Source: Populus alba (lineage: Eukaryota; Streptophyta; Magnoliopsida; Malpighiales; Salicaceae). From it: 64,000 bases of DNA. Position numbers and translations under genes: made by a program. This document shows, piece by piece, positions 1 to 12,425 of the stretch (positions within the stretch are counted from its first letter, which is position 1; each line of letters starts with the position of its first letter). The stretch lies in the NCBI RefSeq assembly GCF_005239225.2, contig NC_133296.1, forward strand, positions 12,586,001-12,650,000, written 5' to 3'. The notes under the pieces are model-generated. The model searched no databases and was not told the DNA's origin. It saw only the letters and a list, made by a program, of their open reading frames with translations.

Positions 1-1130
1 TAATACATCAAGCCGATGTGAGGAATACGCTATAAAGATTGTCAAGAAAAGGATGTTACGTCTAAGTTGATGCAAAATATCCCTATCACTCTAATTAAAA
101 TACATGTGTTCAGACCATATGAACAACAATGGAGGTCAAACGAATATGAACACGAGAAATTCCTTATGGAAGGTGCTTGATGGCGAGACAAAACAGAAGT
201 GACTTTGAGGACTCCCTTGTTCATATATGATTCTTTGACTAGGAGGGCGGCAACCGCTGAGTCTTCAGACGAGTAAGATCCACAAACAAAGAATTTCGAT
301 TATAGACGGTAAGCTCGATTTTTTTTTTTTAAATTTAAAATTAGTTTTTTATATATATATATATTTTTGGATTGTTTTCAATAGTAGATATTAAAAATAA
401 TTTTTTTTATTTTTTTTTATTTTAAATTAATATTTTTTTATTTTAATATCATTTTGAAATACTGGTTTCAAAACTGATTTTTAAAAGGAAATTTTTTTTT
501 AAAAAAACAACCATGAATACATAATAAAAAAAAAAAAGTGATTCTAACACTTCTCATTTCAACATCATATACCGATGTTCCATCGTTTAATGACTTTAAT
601 CTAATTGGAAAGAAAAAATAAAATATTGCAATTCTTAGCGTGTGATTAAGCTTAGAAGTAAATTTGATTTTTTTTTTCTTTTCCTTTTCTGGTGGTAAAG
701 ATGAGGGGCCAAACGCATATGATCTCACTATGTATTATACATTATTCTCACTCCTCTAATATTAATAATGATAGGTTTTCTTGGCTAAGTGATAGTGAGC
801 TATTCATTTATAAAGAGGTTAAAGGTTCAAATTTTATATTTAAAGTATTTGAGCTAAAAATCCTATTGCAAAAGGAAAATAAAATAGTACTATTTTTGTC
901 ATTTTTCCATGAATAAAGCTAAAGTTAATCCCTTTAACTGTTTAATGAATACTTTTTTTTTTTTAATCTAAATCTTAGTATTTAAAAGCTTACTAGTTCT
1001 CGACTAATCCGATCAGGTCATTCTACTAAAAAGTAAAAACTTTTCATTAATGATATGCTCCATACATAAGGTTCAAACTTAAAACTTTGTTTAAGCGTAA
1101 CAAGCACTACATCACTTAAACCAATCATCT
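1..1130. other. AT-rich intergenic DNA, no gene recognised
   Basis: The first ~300 bases are less AT-rich than what follows and could be the end of a gene outside the window, but no reading frame matches a family I know. From about 310 onward there are long T/A runs and one likely inverted copy of the AT-rich MITE-like repeat (about 310-480). I see no supported coding sequence. Confidence 0.5.
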
Positions 1131-1134
1131 TCGG

Positions 1135-1136
<2 letters not shown>

Positions 1137-1168
<32 letters not shown>
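1137..1168. repeat. (AT)n microsatellite
   Basis: An uninterrupted run of about 15 AT dinucleotides in AT-rich intergenic DNA. Confidence 0.9.
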
Positions 1169-1171
<3 letters not shown>

Positions 1172-1499
1172 CCTTAATATCTTATGTTTTTTTGATGGAA
1201 ACTTAATTCTTTCTATTAAGTAAATCCAGAAATCAAAATAGTTTTTAAGAATTAATTCTTTATCTATTAAGTATTTTAGTAAAAGTCCTAAATTAATTTA
1301 TTATTTGTAAAATCAAAATAGAATGGAGAGTTTTAATACTTTAAAAACTCTATTCTTAATGATAGGATAACCAAGAACTCTATCAAGTTTGAGTCTTAAC
1401 TTGTCTATTAGTATAATTACTCCAACTTTATTTTGTGAAGAATCATTCTGGTTAGAAATGATCTATCTTAAATTGGATTGAAAATATGAATTTAAAGGG

Positions 1500-1690
1500 T
1501 GTTCGATATAACTTCTGTTTTTATATATATATATTTTTTAAAAGTATTTTTTACATGAAAAAAATATTAAATTAATATGTTTATAGTATTTTTAGATAAT
1601 TTTGATGTGTTTATATAAAAAAAGAATCTGAAAAAATATTTTTTTTTATTTAAAAAAACTATTTAAAAAATATATCACACTTGGGGCATA
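1500..1690. repeat. AT-rich MITE-like repeat, copy 1
   Basis: A degenerate copy of a family seen at least seven times here. The pattern is a T-rich block, a 'TTTTTTATTTTTTTAAAA' core and an 'ATTTTTGATATTA' or 'AAAACATATAAAAA' block. The internal order is the same in all copies, which points to a dispersed element rather than chance AT-richness. Termini and target duplications cannot be fixed by eye. Confidence 0.5.
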
Positions 1691-1959
1691 ATTGATCCCA
1701 AAAAACAGCTCAACGAAAAAACCAAAACCAAAAAACAAATGGTAATAATGAAGTGAATGGAGAAAGAATAAAAGCACATAAACATCTTAAAAGGATATGA
1801 TTGCTTTCGTTGTCAGCAAGACCAAGTCAAGGATGATTGGTACAAGATCAAACAGTGCGCTGAACGTCTTTTTGGTAAGAGTCAAAAGATGTTTCTTTTT
1901 CCCGAAAGCAAGATTTCTCTTGCGTTGCGTGCTTAGCTTAGTCTTCTTCCGGACGGATT

Positions 1960-2110
1960 GGAAGTTTAATTGTAATTGTGTTTTAAAATATTTTTTATTT
2001 AAAAATATATTAAAATATTATTTTTTTTTATTTTTTTAAAATTCAGTATATTAAAATATCTAAAAATATAAAAAAATTTATTTTTTTAAAAATACGGGTT
2101 GAATCTTGTA
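1960..2110. repeat. AT-rich MITE-like repeat, copy 2
   Basis: Begins near 'TTGTAATTGTGTTTTAAAAT' and ends near 'TTTTTAAAAATACGGGTTG', the same block order as the copies at 2765 and 34380. Non-coding. Confidence 0.6.
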
Positions 2111-2284
2111 TTTTTAAACGGAGCTGAAATCCCACTGCTATCATCGCTGTTTATTATTACTGTTATTATTTGATCTCTGTGTTTCTTGAAGAAATAATTG
2201 ATTTTTGTTTGTTTTAAATCGGTTAATACCAATTTTTTGTATTTTTTATATTTGTTTTTTTAAACTCAACAATGTTTGTTTTTG

Positions 2285-2460
2285 TGTTTTATAAATATTA
2301 AAAAAAATTAATTTTTTTTATTTTTTTCTTCAAAATAATCTTTTTATGTTTTTAAATTATTTTAATGTGTTGATGTTAAAAATAATTTTTAAGAAATAAA
2401 ATATATTATTTTGATGTATTTCAAAATAAAAAACACTTTGAAAACAACCATTACCACACC
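2285..2460. repeat. AT-rich MITE-like repeat, copy 3 (inverted)
   Basis: Reverse-complement orientation relative to copies 2 and 4: it ends in 'AAAACACTTTGAAAACAACC', the complement of the 'GGTTGTTTTTTAAAATAC' start of the copy at 2765. Non-coding. Confidence 0.6.
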
Positions 2461-2764
2461 TTTAATCACTATTTTAATTTTTTTGTTAATTTTTCACCAC
2501 AATTTAATTTTTTTTTTACAAGATATTATTTGTTATTTTTTTTTTTAAAAAAAAAACTCAACTCACCATCAACAAATAAAAATGAAAATGTGTTTCAAAG
2601 CTGTAACTTGAAAACTCAGAAAAAAAAAATTAACTTTAAATTAACTAAAATCCCCAAAACGTGAGGGACTAACTTACAGGATCAAAAAGATAAAATAAAG
2701 GATTAAACTAAATTATAAGTAAATAGTAATACTTTGTATAACAAAAATCATATATATTAAAATA

Positions 2765-2970
2765 GATGGTTGTGGTTGTTTTTTAAAATACTTTTTATTT
2801 AGAAATATATAAAATTAATTTTTTTTTATTTTTTTAAAAATTATTTTTGATATTAACTTATCAAAATAATTTAAAAATATCAAAAATATATTAATTTAAA
2901 ATAAATAAAAATAAAATTTTTTTAATTTTTTTCAAAATAATTTTAAGACCCCAAATACAATCACGAAAAC
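2765..2970. repeat. AT-rich MITE-like repeat, copy 4
   Basis: Starts 'GTTGTGGTTGTTTTTTAAAA' and ends near 'CCCCAAATACAATCACG'. This is one of the best preserved copies of the family and shows its approximate ~200-bp length. Confidence 0.65.
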
Positions 2971-3600
2971 TACTTCTGTTCGTGGCCCACCATGATGAAG
3001 CTTCGTTCGAGGAAGGAAGTTGGAGCTCCAGTCAGGCTCATGTCCTCCTCCTGTTTGATTGATGTGATCTTAAATTGCATTTAATGCGGATACTTTTAAA
3101 GCAATTATAAATAAATAAATAAGCTAATAGAAAGTCGGGAAAACAATGTTTCTCACATCTAGAACTGTCCACAATGTATTTTTTTTGGTAGTTAGACCCT
3201 TTTTTTTTTTTTTTTTTTTTTTCCCTTTGATTATTAATTTTTTTAATTTAATTTTTATATAATATATTCCTGCAGCTTCAGCTTGTGTTGATAATTTATT
3301 TTAATTTATTTTTTATATAGTTATTATAGTATTAAAAAAGTATTTTAGTATCAAATTAATATTAAAATAACTAGATTAATAAACTTTATAGAATTCATTA
3401 CCTGATTTTAACCCTGACTATTCTAATTTATAAGTTAATTTTTTTAAAAAAATACACTTTAAATAATAACCGCTACCGCTACCACATTTTTAAACACTTC
3501 TTTAATCAAATGCTACCACGTTCTTCAACACTTAATCAAATGCAGTCATGGTATAGTTACAATGCCATGAAAACTGGTAAGATATCAGCTGATGAGCTTG
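2971..3600. other. Intergenic DNA downstream of the PTP1-type gene
   Basis: Mixed-composition DNA with a T run near 3199-3222. No supported ORF or repeat. It lies beyond the probable 3' end of the minus-strand phosphatase gene. Confidence 0.4.
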
Positions 3601-4357
3601 ACAGCCCAATAATTTAGAATAGACATTGTTTCAGACAACACATCAGTTTGGTTCGCTGTTTTTGTTTTCATAGAACTCACTACCAGAAGAAAATTCATTG
3701 CCTTTTGTTTTCAATAACATGAAAAAACAGCGAACGATTGCAATTCTTTTTGAAGACGATGACCAGAGGAGGAACCAGCAAATGATTCAGCTTCTTGGTA
3801 TATTCAGGTTGCTTCTCTGACACTACCCAGGCAGCCAAAACCATATTTTTAAGATCCACTGGAGCATCATTTGAAGATCTTTTAGAATGTCAAGAAATTC
3901 ATTTGTCCATTAACATCGCATTTAGCATTTAGAATTTTACAACCATCTCAAAAAAAAAATAATTAGGAACTGAACTTCAAATGGCTACAATTATCTCCAT
4001 GCAGACAACCTGCCGCAGGTATCTACTACAATGTCGAAAGGATTCAGTCCTGGCAACTTCTTGCTAACATGAAAATTGGCTGTTCTGCAGTATCCAGAGC
4101 AATCTTTGTTTCGCAAGAAGGCCAGAGTTACAGAGTCTGTTACAGGGGACAAACATATCGAGGGCGGAGGGCGGCATGGCTCATTACTTTCTGAGGATTG
4201 ATCAAGCAGTCGCAGCACTCTTGGTTCAATTTAAGTTCATTTTTTATAACGAGAAAAAGTCACTGATGTAGCTGCATGAAAGAAACACATGATGTTGAAT
4301 GAAGCGTAATCATATAAGTATTAACTGGAAAAAAATGGCATACCATTTCGTGGTATG
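3601..4357 (-). other. Probable 3' untranslated region of the PTP1-type gene
   Basis: This is the sequence just after the stop codon at 4358-4360 on the minus strand. It is less AT-rich than the intergenic DNA further left and carries no repeat family I recognise. A 75-codon open frame at 3991-4218 has no family resemblance and is probably chance. The polyadenylation site cannot be placed. Confidence 0.4.
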
Positions 4358-7300
4358 CTAACTGTTCATCTCTGAGATGAGATCTTCTAATTCATCAATG
4401 ATTGCTTCATAGCAGAAAAAGTACTGCTCCTGGTGAACAGAGTTGAAAAGAGTCAGCAAAGATAAACGGGATTGATACATGATAAATGCAAAAATTGCTT
4501 CAAAATACATCCCAATGCAAAATTTTCAGTGCTGTTTCTGCTCTATACAATGACAACCAAGAATGGAATAAAAAATCATCCCTGAAAAAGGTGAAAAAAT
4601 GGAGACGAAGAAACATGTAAATTATGGCAGCACAGCCATAGGATATAAATAATTCTTCATGGTCAGTAAATAAAGTTTGACATAAGTTAAAAAAAAAAAA
4701 AATTCTTTCTCAAGCTGGCAATGAAACAAATTAACCAAGGCAGAAATCTCAAACAGTCAGTTCAATATTAATTTCAAAAAAATCATTAAAACTGAACTAA
4801 GATGTGTCCTTGAAAATGAGGACATCCACTCGTGGATTGTGAGAAAAAAGATTTTCTTTTGGCTGAGCTACTCCACACATTTGTCAATGAATGCTCATTT
4901 TGTTAATGTTTAATGCTATTAACATATCATAGACAGCAACAAGCGACACTAAAAGGCACTGGTCTTCATGAACTTGAAAGCCTAAGCATATGAAAAAAAA
5001 AAAATTGAAGCTTTAAACAAGCAGAAGAAGATACCATGGTTTGAACCATCCCAATTCGCTGAGACCTAAATGTGGTAACGGTATTAGCAATGTCTAAAGC
5101 AGACATGTCACCAACAAGGATTCTCTGGACTGTGTTGTGAATTGTGCAATATGTTCCTGTTCTACCAATTCCTGCACTGAGCAACAGAGAGGTTGTCTCA
5201 GATGTTATGGAGATCTAGCAAATCACCAGTCATAAAAAGAAAAAAAAATCATTATTCATGAGCTGAACCTGCAGTGGACCACTATTGGGCCAAGACTGGG
5301 TGGTACATTATATACTCTTTTAAAAATTTCACGGACAACAATTGTATCTTTTGGAACTCCATGGTCAGGCCATTCAGGATACTGAATGTGCAAAACATTC
5401 ATGGGTTGCTCCTCTGCCTGGAAGAAAAATAATATAGGAGAAGGCAATAACATGTTAATCAGTTTCCATCATTAAAGAGGGCTATTGTTGTAAAAAACAA
5501 AGCAATAGAATTCTGAAAGAACCAAAAATTATACATGTTCCAAGAACATCAATTTAGTCAGCAAGTTGTTCGAAAGCAGGATTAAATGGTAGTGGATGTA
5601 GGTATAGAACTAAAACATACCTCTGGAGGAAAAACTCAAGTGTTATATGGATGTCAGTTCTGGCTTGAGTTTTTATTTAAAAAAATTAGGAAAAAATGAT
5701 TAGTTAAATTAAAACACTGAGTTGTAAAAGGGAAGTCTATAAACATACAAAAGTGCCTCCTGATTTCATAAATTGGCTGAATAGGAGAGCCCCGAGGGGA
5801 GGGGTGGAGGGGCGCACTGAACCTCAAACTTCCTAAACTATTGGTAAATATAAGTGGCTGCGCTGGAGATCAAACAAAATTTACAAAGCAGGGTACACTC
5901 CAACAGTTGATCTCCGAGCCTGAAGAAACAAGAAAGTTCAAAACAAAACTCCAGAAAATTTCCCACAGCCATAGAGACAAATTATGGTTTGTTACTACAC
6001 ATGGCATTCTGGCCTAGTTGTTTACTTAACAGTGCTTTTGTTTCCATCCTAAACGCATACCAACTAAACAAGTGTATCTATTAAAAACATGAGTTATAAT
6101 AGGATAAACTATTTCAAAAAATGGCCTGCCACAAGCACAAGGTTCGACTCCAAACAGAGATACCCATCAGCTATGAGAACAAGACCAAAATCATATCAAA
6201 AACAGAATTGAAGATGTCACCTAGTATTTTGATCACTAGAAACCCTAACTAGTCTCAGGAGACTGGTTGTGTATAGAGAGGAAGTATCAAGCCTAGTACA
6301 CCTTACCCAAAGTAAACTGCATTGTTTGTTTGTCAGATATAAACTAAAGTATTATTGTGTTTTCTAACCGTTAGCCTTGCTAAAGTTTAAAAAAAGTCCT
6401 TCTCGATAAAGAGGTCCTTATCTTATCAGGTTAAAACCTAATAACCATTCTAATGTCAATATATTTTTTATATTTTCTTTTAATATCGAGAATACGTCTT
6501 ACATCCAAGTTTGTAATCCTTGATATTCTAAAAAGCAAAATAATTTTTTTTTGTATTTTTAAAATGTAGGCTAAATTCTCATGGATTTCATAAACTGGTT
6601 ATTAAATCCAAAAAATGCATGCAAAGATATCAAGAAAACTATTTTTCTTGATTTTTTATATTTAAGGATTCTAAATAATGTCGTGTATTTTTTTTTATTA
6701 TTTATGCTAATATTATTATTATTTTTTTTATTTTTTGAGAGATTTGGTCATATGCAATTTGGAATAAAATTGTATATTTTTTTAACAGAAAGATTTTGTT
6801 GTTTTTGTAGAGCAAAACTAATTAAATTAATACCAAAAAACATCTCGCGTGTAAGTCACAATTTCAAATATTCAACGTGGGGAAAAATGTGAGGAACCCA
6901 AAATTAATTACAAGATGATCTTCCAAAAATAAAAATAAAAATTATTAAAATTAGACTAAGACCATGTTTGGCAAAACACAAAAAATACATTTTAATCAAG
7001 CTATTTTAGCCACGATATCAACTCCACGCAAATTATTAATCAACATAATAATTTGACAATCCAACAATCAAGCATCAAATCTTGTTAATTTCACAAATTA
7101 TATTCAAATTGCATACTAGTTCAAATGAATCAACACAAGCCCAAGCATAATTCATGCATCAAGATTTAATGTTTAATTATCAATCATAGTCCTAAAAAAT
7201 GTACTTAACAAATCAACACAAATTTTCAAGTCATTTTAAACAAACAAACACACATTGATCCAAAATAATAATGTCCAACAATCCAAAAAACACAATAATA

Positions 7301-10300
7301 AGCATTATGTCTCAAATTTCAAGAAATTATAGCAATTTTTCCAAAATATATTTTGAGGTTATGAATCGACCTTCCAAGATGATTGGACCAGATTTGGATG
7401 GACATACGGTGGGGGGAACTTCTAGACTTGATGTGCATAGTGGTGGCATGTGACTTCACGCACGACAATGGATAGCCGTTACTGTTGGCGCGTCGTTGCG
7501 TGCGCTGATGAGGGAGTCGAGACGCGTCAGTTGGCTCAACAGAAGCTCCGCGTCTTCTTCTCTCCTTCTACATCGGCAGTGTCATCCACTGGTATAGATG
7601 TTGACAGATCAACAGGCTTAAACTTTCAATCCCCATTTCTTAAAATTTCTCTTTAGATGGTTGCAGCTGCTATCACTAACAGAAGAAGTTGGGTGGAAGG
7701 TCGAAGCTATGGAGAATGAGATAACGAGAGGGGCGTGGATTTACAGTCAATGGAAACTTCAGTTTCGGAGTAGGAGAAGGAAACAACTATTGTGAGGTTA
7801 GATCTGTTGGGCAAAAGAGGGAGGATGGAGAGTTTTTGTGTTGCTGGTGGGTCTCGGTGGTTAGCTGTCAGTTGGGTGAAACAAGAGTTGTTGATGGCAA
7901 GTTAAAGGGAAAGGGCTGGACAGTTGGGGTCATGGCTGGCTGGTGTGTTTTGAATGGTTTCAGAGGAGGCAGTAGTGGAGGAGGCTGGCGTTGATGGGAG
8001 AGGCTGCTGAGTGGAGGCTAACCAATGGTGGAGAAGGTCTCGGCAGTCAATGGTGATGGCTGATTGTGGATGGTTACGCTGGGTTGCCCACGGTGAAGAA
8101 GAAAACGAGGTTGTCGGGTGGAAAGGCTACTGGGTTTCAATCGCAGCTGGGTGGAGGAAATGCTATCAGTGTTGAATATGGTGATGGTTGGTATGCGTTA
8201 TGGTGGCTAGAAGGTGCTGGATTGGTTTTGGTGGGAGTGGTGATGGCACTTGGTAATGGCTATTAGAAGGTTTGCTATTGACAAGGAAGGAGCTGATGGG
8301 GGACCTATGGTTCTAGGGGAAGAAAAGATGAGGATCCCGGTTGAGCTTGGGTGCACAGCGTTGGCTAAAGGTTGAAGATGGGTCTTGCTTGCAATGCCAG
8401 TGGAGAGGCAGCTAATGGTTAGGGTTGGTTTGAGAGGGAGAGAGGCTGGATTCAGGTCAAGTGCTAGGTTGATGGCTTGAAAGAGATGAAAAATTGTTGT
8501 TGGTGATTGACGATAGTGAGTTGGAGGAGATGAGGTTTTGGGTAAGAAAAAATGAAATGAAGAGTGTGGGGAGAGACTAATAGTGTGTGTGTTTTTCGGT
8601 GGTAAGAGGAGTTTTTTTTTTTTCCCCCTCAATAGGGGAGATGGTAAGAAATTTTATTTGTTTGGTTTTGGTGATTTATAAGAGAGAGTGATCGTGTGTG
8701 GTGTTTTTTTTTTGTGCTCTAACTAATTCTTTTTCTTCTTTTTTTTCGCTAATGCTTCCCCAAAATTCTCTTCCCTTTTTGTGTGGTATAGCCACTTATT
8801 TATAGGCAAAACAAATTTGTCTTTTTCCATTAATTTCTTGGTACCCAAGTAACTAAAAAAACACTATGGTCCCTCATCTTCTTCCTTTGCATTTTGGTCA
8901 CCTTGTCCAAATTTTTTATTTTTGATGTATCTTATTCTTGATATTTTTAAATAAGGCAACGTCAACTTAATAAGAAAAATTAATCAATGATTTTAAAAGG
9001 AGTGTGTTAAAAACCAAATGCGTCGAAAGTAAATTTTTGAATTTTTAATTCTTTTGAAAAGACGCTAAAAATACCAAAAATGATGAAAATACATCAAAAA
9101 TATATTTTTTAGATTTTTTTGTTGTTTTTTGCTATTTCTTGTATTTTTTTGAAAAAAAATAAGAAAAAAGATAAAAAAAATCAGGTTATGACAGAACCCA
9201 TGAAGTCTCATAGCAGCAGGATGTAAGCAAGATCCCAGCTGCATGTTTTCAGAAGCGTACTGTTCCAGTACACCCTGATCCCTTGTTTTCCTCCGCAAGT
9301 GCAAACAACTTACAAGAGACAATTCCTGCTTCTTTCAAAATTCCAGAACCCTAATCATTCATGTTCCTAGAACCTAAAACTGCATTTGAATATTAGCATG
9401 TGATACCGGTCTACATATTCACAACAATCTCGTACATTAATTCCTTATCCTAAAAAAACAGCCAAATTGATGAGAAAGGTAGAGTTGTGCTTCTAGCAGT
9501 TCTTTATTTCAGCACATAAAAAAAACATAGAAACCATTCCTTTTGAGAAATAATAGTGCATTTCACCATTGACCACATTTTTTTTTTTTCATTTTTAGCT
9601 TGCTTAAACGATCCATATGTCATCATTGACATTTTTTCTAATCATTTGAAAATATAAATGTAAATAAATAGAACTTACCTCTTTATAGCCCACCTTCAAG
9701 TTGCGCAACAGTAATGACGAGTCAGTAGTTTTGATCCACTTCGTCACAGTAGAAATATTTCCAAAATCTCTAGGACCATCTTCTGCTTGAAAGTAATCTC
9801 CACATTTTACTGTCTGCACATACAATTCAAATTCAGAAGTGATTCAGGACATTTAAATGTCAAGAAAACTAAATTGTGTATATCATAAAAGCCTGTACAA
9901 TGAGGTGTAAGTGCTTGGCTATGTTTCATTACAGTACTTGTTCTTTGTCAATAGGAACGCTATGCATGTTAAACCACTCACTCACATGTGCACACACCCA
10001 CACACAAAGAAATGTTGAACAGCAAAATACATGAATGGCCTGCAGCATCTTCAGAATTGAGGCATCATATACTCTTTCAATCACTTCCGTGGCAGTCACA
10101 TATGACTAGGAATCAGAATAAATAACTTGAACTTAAGACAGTGAAGTACCTTATAATTGTCCACTAATCGAGTAAGCATCACAATCACAGGGCAATGGTG
10201 CTGTATTATCATCTCCCAGAAATCCTCAAATGTATGTGGTAGTGGGCCCTGTGTAGCTATGAACTGTGAAATGTTATCTGATGAAGAAGTCTGCAAAAAC

Positions 10301-12043
10301 AAGTAATTCCTATAGGGTCAGAAGGACAAGCAAAAATATAGTTTCAAGTACCTCATATAGATTTATATTGAGAGAGAATAAACTAAAGCTTCGATGTACT
10401 CTACCGTGATGAGGCTCGCATTAATATATCCTCTTGCAAATGGTCTATAATCCTTGCATGGATTAAGAACAACCCTATTTTGGTCAACTGGGATAAATAA
10501 CATGGAAAAAAAAAATTCATTAGTCAAAAAGTGTTCTTGAAGCATCATACAAGTGATCTAAAGCTCTAAGAATTATATATATATATAGCTTACATGGTAC
10601 AACATCCATGTACCGGTTTTTGTTCACATTCACACCGTCAAGAGCCACCTTGCAGCTTCTTGTCATCTGAGACGGTGTTATCCTACTAGCCTGCAACAAG
10701 AAAATCACGAGAGAACAACATGCTTTAACATAACACATGCAGCTTTTAAAAACCAAGATTAAGTCCAACCCACATCAACTAGAATCCCATTTATTGATTT
10801 GTTGATGTTAAATTGAAATTAATCTTTTTGTCCACTTTTTTATCATAATTTTGCTAGCAAAAAATAACAAAGAAACAGAAACAAAAATTTGAGAACATGT
10901 TTGCATAAAATAAAACAGTTCCTTTAATATTCAATTCCAAAAACCCTAAAAGGAAATGCCTGTCTCCCTTTTGTGTGCAAAAACTTGTCTTTAGAAAGAA
11001 CCAAACTTTCAGTTTGACTTTTCTGGGGATCTCTTTTTGTTCCAAAACACAGCACGACTGTTGGCTGATTGTGCTCAACAAGCTTTCTACAATCGACATA
11101 AATTGGGAAAGAGCATTAATCCTCTCTCTGTTTTATGTAATCAAAGCAATGAAACTTGGCATCACTTAGATTTCACATGTCTCTATGCCAGACCTACATG
11201 ACATCATCTTTTACAAAAGTGCAACGTCAACAGGCCTATTGGAGACTGGCAGGATAATTCAGCTGAGCCAAGATGAGTCACCAAATCTTCAGAAGATAGC
11301 TTTCTTCTATCTTGTGAAGCATTGCCAGGAGGTGCCTCTCTTTATCTTATCTGGAGGGAAAAAATACTAGATGTCATGAAGGAAAATGCTCCCCCATGAC
11401 ATTGTCCTTGATTTTTTTCTTTTTTGTTGTAAAATGTAAGCTTCCAGGAACTCCAATCCGTGATCTTGCCATTATACAGTCACTATTTGCAGTAATTATG
11501 GCTTACTCTAAATCTAGTTTGGCTTCTGCTTTCAGTCTCTTTGAAGAATGAATTTTCACTTTCTTTCAATCATGAAAAAGAAAAGGAAAAAAAATACATT
11601 TTCTTTCACTTCCCATTTTTTTTCTCAGTAACCAAACAGAATGGCCCTCAAAACATCCTTAAAACAGCAAACCACAAGAACCCATTTCATGCTTCCCATC
11701 TATAAACTTGATGCCTAAAAAAAATTGGCATATCAAAACAATCTTGTTTTGCTTTGAAAACGAATCCCAACAAAACCAAAAAAAAAATAGTAAGGAAAAA
11801 AAGATAGCATCTATAGATAAATAAAGAAATGCCATTTTGAACCTGTAAATGAGCGAACTCTTGCGCGATTCTCTCCCGGGTGCTGAGTTTCTTTTTAAAG
11901 AAGTGTAAAGCCTCGGAGCAATGCTGGTACTGGTCAGTCGAGAGAGAGATTTTGGGCGGCGGATCGGGAGAGAATTCGAAATGTTTCGGTAGGGAAGATA
12001 TGGTGGAGATCGGTGGCGAGCTGCCAGAGGAGGAGGCGGCCAT
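4358..12043 (-). CDS. PTP1: Dual-specificity/tyrosine-specific protein phosphatase, PTP1 type (8 exons)
   Basis: Cytosolic class I cysteine-based protein tyrosine phosphatase. Plant PTP1 removes phosphate from tyrosine in MAP kinases such as MPK3/MPK6 (family knowledge). Exons on the minus strand: 12043-11843, 10690-10594, 10487-10405, 10290-10150, 9813-9679, 5417-5269, 5176-5035, 4429-4358. All junctions are GT-AG and the frame is kept throughout, giving 1,020 nt or 339 residues, close to Arabidopsis PTP1. Visible motifs are KNRYxDVVP (substrate-binding loop), the WPDHGVP loop with its catalytic Asp, the P-loop [10 protein letters not shown] split between exons 6 and 7 with the nucleophilic Cys, and a Q-loop QRIGMVQT. 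Residues 1-67 form a variable leader with a Ser/Pro-rich start. The ATG at 12043 is chosen because its frame joins exon 2. Intron 5 (5418-9678) is 4.3 kb because an LTR lies in it. The gene looks intact. Confidence 0.95.
6120..9193 (-). mobile_element. Solo LTR (second LTR family, copy 1) inside PTP1 intron 5
   Basis: The right end is clear: on the minus strand the element begins TGTCATAACCTG at 9193. The left end is approximate. From about 6218 the sequence is alignable with the LTR at 61,988 onward: a 'CACCTAGTATT' block, then 'GAAACCCT', then a 'CACCYTACC' block. The body around 7380-8640 is G-rich on the plus strand, like 62.8-63.8 kb in the other copy. No coding internal region is present, so I call it a solo or truncated LTR. 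No 5-bp target duplication could be confirmed. It lies in the same orientation as the host gene. Confidence 0.65.
8797..8806 (-). promoter_or_regulatory. TATA box of the intron-5 LTR
   Basis: The minus strand reads CCTATAAATA. The related LTR at 61,988 has the same motif in the same relative place (63,848-63,857), which supports it as the LTR promoter. It points in the transcription direction of PTP1, so it could give an internal transcript start within intron 5. Confidence 0.5.
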
Positions 12044-12224
12044 GGCCGGTTTCCGGTGGCGAAAAGAGCGTGATGAAATGAGGTTTCCCAGCTGTCTTGT
12101 CTGGGTGGAGTCAATGTAAAAGGACTGGACTGGACAGGACAGTCTGGTTTGTTGAGAAAGGAAAAGACTATTTTATTTTTACAGGCAATTGCAATTGGAA
12201 TTTTATATATATATACACTAAAAA
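12044..12224 (-). promoter_or_regulatory. PTP1 5' leader and proximal promoter region
   Basis: Sequence upstream of the chosen ATG at 12043. A second ATG at 12114 opens a different frame (151 codons) that reads through the exon 1 donor site; it is an upstream or chance ORF, not the phosphatase frame. A TATATATATA run sits near 12205. Transcript start not determined. Confidence 0.35.
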
Positions 12225-12425
12225 AAAATTAGAAAGAATTAAGTTTTTTTAATGTTTTTGAAAAAATTTTAATTTTAATTTTTTTTAAAATTAATTTTTT
12301 TTATATTTTTAGATCATTTTAATACATTAATATTAAAAATAATTTTTTAAAAATAAAAATATATATTATTTTAATATATTTTTAAATAAAAAGTATTTTA
12401 AAAACAACCACAACTATATTCTTAA
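12225..12425. repeat. AT-rich MITE-like repeat, copy 5 (inverted)
   Basis: Same family as the copies at 2285 and 2765, inverted. It ends 'AAGTATTTTAAAAACAACCAC'-like at about 12,390-12,412, within 200 bp of the PTP1 start region. Confidence 0.6.

Noticed and set aside
8207..8632. 141-codon minus-strand frame in the PTP1 intron
   Set aside because: Ser/Pro/His-rich, matches no family, and lies in the C-rich transcribed body of an LTR, where long frames arise by composition.
6888..9193. Shorter LTR starting at the TGTGAGG at 6888
   Set aside because: The homology with the copies at 36.4 and 62 kb extends left to about 6,220, and no target duplication supports 6888 as an end.
11659..12114. 151-codon frame overlapping PTP1 exon 1
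   Set aside because: Different frame from the phosphatase and crosses the exon 1 donor site; the frame from 12043 joins exon 2 correctly.
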